Source: Chiridota heheva (Eukaryota > Echinodermata > Holothuroidea > Apodida > Chiridotidae). Taken from it: a stretch of 64,000 nt of DNA. The DNA lies in the NCBI GenBank assembly GCA_020152595.1, contig JAIGNY010000725.1, positions 803,501 to 867,500 of the forward strand, in the 5' to 3' direction. This document shows, in pieces, positions 54,961 through 64,000 of the stretch; within the stretch, counting starts at the first letter, position 1, and every line of letters starts with the position of its first letter. The notes under the pieces are model-generated. The model did no database searches. It was not told where the DNA came from and saw nothing but the letters and a program-made list of their open reading frames with translations. The position numbers and the translations under genes are program-made.

Positions 54961-55762
54961 TTAAATTAAAAATGGCGGCCATATTAGTAACATGATTATT
55001 GTAAACAGGTTTTTGGACTCTTATACACCTAAACTAGCTATTAAAATCATCTCCCAGCTGGTAATAAAAATGTTTAGCACATCGCATTTGTTGGCCATCT
55101 GCCTCTTGACTATATTGTTTTTGATGGTGATATCATCAATATTAATGCGTAGGCGGGTCTTAAAGTAATAAATCTTGGAATGTTCATATTTTAACAATCA
55201 CATGTCTGTTTTGTTTCATATTTGGTATAATTATGATGTTAAGCTAGTGTGAACGTGTTCATGTTATAAAAACGTTGACTTTCATTAATATGCATAGAAG
55301 TCGGGGCTTAATATGATTTTGCTGAAATGAGCTTGTGAACACGGTATCTCAAGAACAATAACTGGATGTCATATTTGGTACATACTACAAAAATATCCCT
55401 TAGTCTGTATGTGCCTAATGCATATTAACTAGTAGGCGGGACTAAAAGTAAAAATCTTTAAATGATCATATTGTAGTAATCACATGTCTGTTGTATGTGT
55501 GCGATAGCATCAAAAACCTATGTGGTCATGAGGGCATGTGTATGTGCATATGTACGGGTGTGTGTGAGTTTACCAGAGGTACATTGTGGGCTGAATCCAT
55601 ATTTAATTCTGAAGAGTTGGATGATTTTTTTCCAGAGATGAGTGGCGTTCCTTTGGCCCTTACGTCAACAATAGCTTGTGTTTCCTTTGTCATTACAAGA
55701 AAGTTGTTTACAGAGAATCCAAGCTGCGATAACAATATCCTTGTAGTGGGGGATATCCTTCT
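54961..55762. repeat. Dispersed repeat R2, tandem copies
   Basis: TAGGCGGG(T/A)CT.AAAGTAA.AATCTT, then ATCACATGTCTGTTTTG-type blocks, occur twice (about 55,150-55,220 and 55,430-55,495). GATAGCATCAAAAACCTATG near 55,503 and GGTATCTCAAGAACAATAAC near 55,340 match the repeat at 25.6 kb. A 112-codon frame at 55,491-55,829 is open but overlaps the repeat and is unsupported. Confidence 0.5.
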
Positions 55763-56202
55763 GGGAGCATGCCTATTAATGAAAACACAAATGTTCCTAA
55801 AAATAGGAACATTTTTCTATACTACATAAAAGCCACCATTTTGTGATATTTCCCACAGTCCTTTGCTATCCTTACGCTAAAGCATAATGCAATGTTACAT
55901 ATTTCAAATTTGAAATCGTCTGGGAAAAATATCTTTGCTACGGGAAACTTAAAATTCACGAAAATGCCTTAATTACTGTCATGGCTAAATATTTTCCACT
56001 CCCCTTTGAAATCTTCACCACGCCGTTTTCAAAATATTAGAAATAATAGACAATACAGCTAGGCTTTTAGTCGCAAAACAGCCATTTTGAAAATTCAAAT
56101 GTTTTTAACATAATATTTCTAATTAAAAACCATAAACAATTCGGCTGCATGACGCCAATGGTCTTGTGTGTTATACATGTTCTTATTAATAGGCATGCTC
56201 CC
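55763..56202. mobile_element. 440 bp inverted-repeat (MITE-like) element
   Basis: GGGAGCATGCCTATTAAT at 55,763-55,780 is perfectly inverted at 56,185-56,202. The interior is AT-rich and non-coding. Inside the left end is a perfect 11 bp hairpin (55,789-55,814, AAATGTTCCTA with loop AAAA). No obvious target duplication. Confidence 0.7.
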
Positions 56203-58009
56203 GGACTGCTTAGAAACCGGAGTTACCATTCTTGTTATATTCATGCTTAATTTATTTACTATTCCAAAGACTACTGCAGATTTGTGTATTTAAATAACAG
56301 GAATGTTACCAATCTTTAGACAGATGTTGTTGTTTTTTCGTTTTTTTCAACTCAGCACTTCGTCTTGAAAGTGTAGTAAACGGTTTCTGTGATTTGCAGC
56401 GTGACGGTACCTTTAGAATATCCATTCCAGATCCTGCTGTTTCAGGAGCCTACCTCCATCATCTCTTTGGCATCAGCCTTTATGGCGGTCGATGCTACAT
56501 GTCTGCTGTGTGAAAAGAGTCATATACAACTGATAATTATAACATAGATGCCCGGTAAAATGTTAAAGGATACGTTACGCCTGATCAAGGACGTCCCAAA
56601 CAGGTCCTTGGACTGATCAACATGTCTATCCTAAGTCACTGAGGACAAAAGAGAAGTGCTTTGCAGCTATTTTGATAGTTTTTCCTCAGGAAACACCAAA
56701 TTTCCAATTTTAAGTTTGAAATGAGAGCACATGTGGCAGACGTCTTATGCAGAAAATATAATTCACCCCTCACACCTGCTTAAAACTGTTAATTAGTTTG
56801 GATAAAAATTATTTTAGTTTTTACCTCAACATCTCTCTAAGGGATTTTGAGCTTAAGCAATGGTAGCGCAATATCCAAATTTTCGCTCGGGCACGAGTGC
56901 TATTTTTGCAGCGTTTATCATATCTTGACCTTTTCTTCAATATTTTACTGTGTTGTCATATTTGCCTTAAATAGATCGATTCGTCGATTCAATAACAGTT
57001 TGTATTAGTGCGTAGTTTTAACATATTTTGCATTTGAAATCTCACCAAAAATGGCTTAAAAAAACAATCGGTTTTCGCTCGGCGCGATCCGAATAAATTT
57101 AGCGTATATAATAACATTGACTTGGTATTTGCTACCAATGGAAAGAAAAGTCTGCTTTCATTGGCTCGAGCCTTAAAATACAGTCTGACACATGCGCTAA
57201 TTAGGCTGATATACCATTTCGGATCTGTCCCACAGTATAGTCAAATTAATATAGCCTTGTAGGTGATAGCTTATTTGGCTTATAACTTGGGTTTAAAAAC
57301 TATTAAAAGCTTAAGAGTGGCTAAAATACTCTGAATAGGTTATCCTATCCATATAGCGCAATTGAATAAATCAGGCTATAAAATCACCAAAGTGTAAATA
57401 GCTTACTGATGAAAACATCCTTTCAAAATCCAAATGAGTTCTCTGTCACAGATTACACACATGGACTAGCTCTGCAGTAGCCATATCCACATAACTTGGC
57501 TCTTAACAAAATGTTCTTTTGTTTGCGTACAGATAATAAAAGACTGTAATAACCGATGAATAAAATCACTAGTTTATCTGTGACGGGTATCTCAACGGAT
57601 TAGTTCAGGGGTCAAGTAAGTCCATCTCATATGAAAGAGGAGTTCAAAAGAAATATATGAAATCTTTTTAGTTATATTTTGTTATATTGATTGCCACTTG
57701 AAAGTGTATTTGTGGGATGCTATTATTAAATAATTGTGATTCATTAATTACGATGATAAATCATTTGCTCAGAATGGCTAATATATGAGGAAAATATGTC
57801 ATAGTTAGAATCATCTCTTGTTGCAAGGATGTAAAATCCATCTTGATTTTATACAATAGTTTTTTGCTGTTATGTATGTCTCTGTTTAGGATTTCAATTT
57901 CCCTCAAAACTGCAAAAGCAATTATTGTTAATAAAATTTGCATTATATAACTGTTGAGGCTTGAATTTTAGGATTATTTGAAAAACAGTTTTCACATATT
58001 CGAACGATG
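56203..58009. other. AT-rich sequence, nothing recognised
   Basis: No gene, RNA or repeat family that I can support. Confidence 0.5.
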
Positions 58010-58260
58010 TTAAAGTTCCAATACCTAATGGGGTAGCCTGGGATCCCGTGGAGATGTTGGCCTCCACAGCGATGTCGGAACCATGGCGGCAAGGAGAGGA
58101 GGGGGAAACCTGCATGCCCCTGGATCTAGAGTACAGGGGCAGAAGGTGCCCTTTAAAATTGTGCGGACGGGAGCAGGAGGTACCCTATTGAAAGTTGAGG
58201 GCGGACTGGTCTGGACGCGCATTACAGAACTCGCCCCTTGAACAAACACCATCCTGATTT
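58010..58260. other. GC-rich island of unknown nature
   Basis: A ~250 bp block of markedly higher GC in AT-rich surroundings. Plus strand has a ~55-codon open stretch (NGVAWDPVEMLASTAMSEPW...) and minus strand a 98-codon ORF rich in Pro. No family recognised and no clear splice sites. It may be a fragment of an old retroelement or an exon. Confidence 0.3.
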
Positions 58261-61200
58261 TCTGTGCCTGTGGTATTTCAGTAACCGCATGTGGCGGTTT
58301 GCAATTCCAGTTTATTTTCAAATAATTCCACTTCGCGTTTTAACAAAATTTGCTCTCTAAAGGTGCGAAATATGTAAAATTTGTTTTATTTGGACAAATT
58401 GTTAAAAGATTCAACCTTTGAAGATCGAAATTGACGCTATATTTCGTATTTCCAAGTAAATTCATTTTAAAGTTAAGAAATATCAAAAACAGCATTCCAA
58501 CAATAAAACTTCTCTCCCGTATAACGGCAAAACGAGGGGAGTTTTTATTTGAATAATTTAAATGTGTTATGTCTGTGGAGTTTTAGGCATAAAGAAACTT
58601 GTGAAGTGTGTTTCTTGTATAGTCACAAGTAATCAATATATATTTTCATTAAGTCATATTCAAAGAAGCATGAGTTTATGTGTATGATTATGTCGTTATT
58701 GCTATTGCCTACAATTATCTTTGGAAAATACTTTTCGCACTGCACGTGTTTGCTTTACGTAAGTATGCTGATGGTGCATAACTTCTGACCTGTAGACACA
58801 AAGAGTCCTTACGCGTATATTGCACTGATGAATGGAAATGACGTTAAGACCGCAGGAATGTTTATCGAAAAGGTGTCAAGAGGTTACGGTAATGAGGTCA
58901 GAAAGATTTTGAAAGTCACTCAGAACTACGCTGCTGAAAATAGTGCTATTTTTTCTGCACCAAATGAGAAATATTTAAACCAGTTTTTAGGGTATAAATG
59001 ATCCAAGTAAGAACTCGTTGATGTTCAAATATTCAGTTTTTTTATAAAATTACAGCATTTTTTGTTGAGTTGTCTCTACTACCTGTGTGGCCGAATAATT
59101 GCGTAATACCTTTTAAACTCGTTAAGACAGTGTCCTTCGAATGGGACGAAAACGACACTGGCAGTGTCATTCCGTCCATGTTTCAAGGGGCGCTTTCTTT
59201 AAATGGCCCTTTTCAAACTTATATAAGATTATTCTAGGTCATTCTTGAAGCTTGAAAACAAATAGATTTCCACTCACTCACAAATACTCCATACTATACT
59301 GTACATAGAGGATTTATTTGATACAATTAAAGCATGTCATTTTACCGGGGCATCGACACTGAGGGCCGTGGTGGGATTGCGCATGCTCCCCAATAATTTT
59401 CTAAGCGGTTATTTTGTAGAAGAGACCTTACACCTATTCGCCTGATGGGTAATTGTCAACATTGGTCCTGGCTATCCAATCTCACACCCATGGGCGGAAT
59501 TTGCTTTCCATCGAAAGTGATGGAGAGTCAATAATGTGTGTAGATGTGTGTTAAAGGAGAAGGGAGGGGGGGGGGGGGAGGTCACAAAATCACACTAAGA
59601 AACATCACATTACCATACAAGAGTACCCATTGGACACAAATTTAGGGTGGGGAAGTTTCCTTTGATCCCCTCACCAAATCCCGCTTATGCTCACACCATA
59701 TGTGTAGAAACTATGGGGGCAGGGGAACGTTTCCTTCACAATTTTAAAAACTGACAAGAGTGCCGCTTTAAAAAAATAACTAAAAGTGTTCCTCAATTAC
59801 TGCCTAAAAAGCTTGATTGTATGCTCCCTACCTCTTACCCCGAGTTCCTTCTGACACCCCTGGCGCTTTGGGCCTCGTAACAAAGATATTGTAGTGTCAT
59901 TCTTCAAGGGGTTAGACCCAATTCGATTTTGCTTAGGGCCTGTAAGGTTTACCCACTCTTCTGGGCATTCCCAGCCTTTTGTTGCGCCACTGCTAATCAA
60001 ACTTGTATTCCTTTCTTAACAACCCCAGCCTACCCAATGCAACTCCTAACACGAATCTTCATGCCCACGTCACGTAGTCACCTAATCTTCGGGATTAGGG
60101 CATGAAAGCATGCACATTGAATATCGTGTCACACACAATAAAGTATATTTTATAAAAAATGTTTTATATAAAATATATTTTCGATATCAAAACTTCGCTT
60201 ATTTAATCTAAAAAATCGATAAAGTAGTAGTCGAACTTGCCTACTGGGTGTTCCACAAAGAATAATCAAAAGTCTTTTGTAAAACCATGAAATTTTCCCC
60301 AAAAAGACAGAAAATGAATCACAAATGAGGCGCGTCAATAAAACAAATTCAACCTAATAACGCATCAAAATACAAGCGTACAACGTGATGACCTGTGTCC
60401 TTCTAAGGGCATTTGTTCGTGATTTACTAGGTGGCACTTTACTGGGTGATTTCATATCAAATCACACATTTTATTCTCAGATTAAGACACCTATGTCTCA
60501 GATTTTGATAAAGCTTGGTGTGCATGATCTTTGTATTGAAAAACGGAAGAATCTCAAATTTAAGCGTCATCGGATCTCGATCCCGAAGACACAGCCCTTC
60601 AAACATGGCTCAAGGTCGCAAAAAAGTCAAAATTTGATGAGAGGGGCGTCATTTTTAAGGTTCACAGCTGGTTCCTATAATTTAATGACCTTTTGACGTA
60701 TGCTTTGAACTTTAGAATAACTATTAGGAACGTCTTTTTTGTGTGCAAAATATCCTTTTTTAGATTCATTCAAGTCTCTTCTCGAAATGGACTCGATTGC
60801 TAAGATGTATTTCTCCTCTAATTCTTTTGATATTCCCTAAAAGGAGAGAATATACACCACTTTGGTACTTTTTGAGTAATTCTTCCTTATTTATATGGGG
60901 GAATTTTTTATAATTTTTTTTTCAAATCTAAAACAATTATAAACCGTAGATTTTACCTGACAGTCTTTTAAAATATCATAACAAAATATTTTTAGATATT
61001 TTGTTATGAAATCCATGGTCATATCACATGCAGACAAATTGAAGTAAATTTTTCATCAGCTTGACTTATCTATCATCATCTTGTTTTGAGATTTGTGTGA
61101 CTTTTTGACGATGATGATGTCAACAACGGGGCTTTAATAATGCTTAAAATTTGCTCTTCAGGAATTAAACTTTTGTCCTGGCTGCTTGGCCAATTAAATT

Positions 61201-61344
61201 CTTCGGCTGGTCCATTGGGGTGCATAAAGCTAACAAGATAGTCTGCAAATTAACGTGACACATCATCAACTATTTTCACCCAGCACATGCCATCATACAC
61301 ACACGACACACTTATTTTCACAAATGTCAAACTTGTCATTTTGC
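58261..61344. other. Intergenic sequence, nothing recognised
   Basis: No supported gene. Noted: a G-run at about 59,563-59,581 and a 12 bp-arm inverted repeat ATAACAAAATAT/ATATTTTGTTAT at 60,978-61,007. The ORF at 60,385-60,696 has no recognisable features. Confidence 0.5.
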
Positions 61345-61354
61345 TCTTCATGCT

Positions 61355-62820
61355 CCTGGTGATGCATAGTAGTTCGTGTTGGTTTGTCAGTTTGTCCACT
61401 TGTCTTGTATACAAGCACGGAGCTCTTTGTGATGCATAGTAATTTGTGTTGGTTTGTCAGTTTGCCCACTTGTCTTGTATACAAGCATGGAGCTCTTTGT
61501 GATGCATAGTAATTTGTGTCGGTTTGTCAGTTTGCCCACTTGTCTTGTATACAAGCACGGAGCTCTTTGTGATGCATAGTAATTTGTGTTGGTTTGTCAG
61601 TTTGTCCACTTGTCTTGTATACAAGCATGGTGCTCCTGGTGGTGCATAGTAATTTGTGTCGGTTTGTCAGTTTGTCCACTTGTCTTGTATACAAGCATGG
61701 TGCTCCTGGTGGTGCATAGTAATTTGTGTTGGTTTGTCAGTTTGTCCACTTGTCTTGTATACAAGCACGGAGCTCTTTGTGATGCATAGTAATTTGTGTT
61801 GGTTTGTCAGTTTGCCCACTTGTCTTGTATACAAGCATGGAGCTCTTTGTGATGCATAGTAATTTGTGTCGGTTTGTCAGTTTGCCCACTTGTCTTGTAT
61901 ACAAGCACGGAGCTCTTTGTGATGCATAGTAATTTGTGTTGGTTTGTCAGTTTGCCCACTTGTCTTGTATACAAGCATGGAGCTCCTGGTGATGCATAGT
62001 AATTTGTGTCGGTTTGTCAGTTTGCCAACTTGTCTTGTATACAAGCATGGAGCTCCTGGTGATACATAGTACTTTGTGTCGGTTTGTCAGTTTGCCCACT
62101 TGTCTTGTATACAAGCATGGTGCTCCTGGTGGTGCATAGTAATTTGTGTCGGTTTGTCAGTTTGCCCACTTGTCTTGTATACAAGCATGGAGCTCCTGGT
62201 GATGCATAGTACTTTGTGTCGGTTTGTCAGTTTGCCCACTTGTCTTGTATACAAGCATGGTGCTCCTGGTGGTGTGTAGAAGCTCCTTGGTGGTGCATAG
62301 TAATTTGTGTCGGTTTATCAGTTTGTCCACTTGTCTTGTATACAAGCATGGAGCTCCTGGTGATGCATAATAGTACTTTGTGTCGGTTTGTCAGTTTGCC
62401 CACTTGTCTTGTATACAAGCATGGTGCTCCTGGTGGTGCATAGTAATTTGTGTTGGTTTGTCAGTTTGCCCACTTGTCTTGTATACAAGCATGGTGCTCC
62501 TGGTGGTGTGTAGAAGCTCCTTGGTGATGCATAGTAATTTGTGTTGGTTTATCACCTTGCCCACTTGTCTTGTATACAAGCATGGAGCTCCTGGTGGTGT
62601 GTAGAAGCTCCTTGGTGGTGCATAGTAATTTGTGTCGGTTTATCAGTTTGTCCACTTGTCTTGTATACAAGCATGGAGCTCCTGGTGATGCATAATAGTA
62701 CTTTGTGTTGGTTTGTCAGTTTGCCCACTTGTCTTGTATACAAGCATGGAGCTCCTGGTGATGCATTGTAATTTGTGACGGTTTGTCAGTTAGTGCACTT
62801 GTCTTGTATACAAGCATGGA
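61355..62820. repeat. Minisatellite, ~70 bp unit, ~20 copies
   Basis: Each unit carries GGTTTGTCAGTTTG, then CTTGTCTTGTATACAAGCA with the perfect palindrome CTTGTATACAAG, then GGAGCTC(C/T)T and GTGATGCATAGTA. The first ~13 units have an exact 70 bp period; later units (from 62,270) gain a ~25 bp insertion (GTAGAAGCTCCTTGGTG) in alternating units, a higher-order pattern. Frames are open on both strands by periodicity only. Confidence 0.97.
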
Positions 62821-63636
62821 GCCATCTGGCTTAGGAAGAAACCGATCAAAACTGACGTATTCCTTCAAATGTTGAAGCATGAAGGAAGCGTTCTTCTAGT
62901 TGGCTCTCTGCTTGCTTAATTTCATCAGCATCAATGTATATGAAATTAAAAACAGGGATTTCTCTACTCATTATTCATGATGCTATTATTCATCCTTACC
63001 TATCATATTATTCCTCAAAAACGGGCTTTTCGCTTTATAATTAATGCGCACTCCTGCACTCTTTGTTTCTCTAAACGCACTGAATATCTTTAACCCTAAC
63101 AATTGTTGATTACTTTTGATAAGAATTAATTTAGCTTTTGTTTTCCTACTTGGAAACAGAGCCTATGCTTTCAAGACGCAAAAGCTCAGAAAATAAATTA
63201 GCAAAGACTGTTTCAAGGATGTAAGAATGTACTGGATCTGATATTTCAATTTCACTGCTTAGTTTCTACACAAATCTCTTGGTGCTTTCAAGTGGAATAT
63301 TTTTTTGACGGAATTAGATTTTTGAGTGTTTTGTTCACCATTTTGTTCCTTTTATTGTCCTTATCTCTTTTTCAAATAGGGTGAAAATAGCTGTTTTTCA
63401 GTAGTTCCATTTTGAAATGATTTAGATCAAATCTTGCAATTCAATCAATTTACCAACTTACATTTATCGTCAATGCTTTCAACATTGGCTAAAATTTATG
63501 TCATTAATAAGCAATGACAAACGCAAACAAATTAGTTAAAAAATAGCTGTTAATACGTTTATACTGCGGGGCACAACTAAAGAATCCAACTATACTTTTA
63601 AAGTCTTATTACAACTCCAAAGTTAAATTCTCTAAA
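62821..63636. other. AT-rich sequence, nothing recognised
   Basis: No gene or repeat supported. Confidence 0.5.

Positions 63637-64000
<364 letters not shown>

Noticed and set aside
55491-55829. 112-codon ORF with a hydrophobic segment
   Set aside because: Overlaps a dispersed repeat and the end of a MITE; no family resemblance.
61355-62820. CRISPR-like array
   Set aside because: Units are near-identical along the whole 70 bp, with no unique spacers; eukaryotic minisatellite.

Overview
The window is nuclear DNA from an animal, most likely a marine deuterostome invertebrate; echinoderm is my best guess at low confidence. The evidence is AT-rich sequence dense in decayed transposons, tRNA-derived SINEs and MITEs, an intron/exon-style Patched-related gene end, and histone-type 3' stem-loops followed by a purine-rich element like that of sea urchin histone genes.

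Layout. 1-540 is the 3' coding end of a Patched/RND-type membrane protein, with a poly(A) signal at 773. From 0.8 to 28.5 kb there is little host coding sequence: two minisatellites (0.79-1.13 and 5.49-6.05 kb), a diverged ~0.9 kb duplication, a SINE (7.4 kb), one plausible terminal coding exon (11,371-11,531), two relics of non-LTR retrotransposons (14.8-18.2 kb, minus strand), two related MITEs (13.0 and 24.6 kb), a recurrent dispersed repeat, a (TA)n tract, and fragments of a multicopy unnamed gene family (18.2-19.2 and 28.5-29.3 kb).

The core, ~29.3-51.6 kb, is a large Maverick/Polinton (adintovirus-like) element. Minus-strand genes run from 43.9 kb down to 29.5 kb: packaging ATPase, two conserved Polinton small proteins, an acidic region swallowed by a 4.4 kb GAA/TTC expansion, a retroviral-type integrase, two tandem copies of a putative penton-like protein, an amphipathic membrane-active-type protein, basic ORFs, major capsid protein, adenain-like protease, a tandem set of four PC4-like ssDNA-binding ORFs, and an acidic terminal-arm protein. 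Plus-strand genes from 44.7 kb are protein-primed family B DNA polymerase, two uncharacterised ORFs and the right-arm copy of the acidic protein, followed by two extra decayed cassettes. A (TA)n tract and a cluster of GTCACCTT repeats separate the two divergent halves. Most hallmark genes carry frameshifts or stops, so the copy is a fossil. Two ORFs are intact: 29,505-29,888 and 48,399-49,184.

The most striking observation is that the arm genes and the right-end cassettes end not in poly(A) signals but in replication-dependent-histone-type 3' stem-loops (four copies) followed by a U7-type purine-rich element. Their promoters share a GCGCCACCA box and a CCAAT box. This suggests that the element coupled part of its gene expression to host S phase.

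Right of the element are a 120 bp MITE, a decayed gene of the same multicopy family as at 18 and 28.5 kb (51.7-54.9 kb), a 440 bp inverted-repeat element, AT-rich sequence without recognisable genes, a ~70 bp-unit minisatellite (61.35-62.82 kb) and an AAT/ACT microsatellite at the end of the window.
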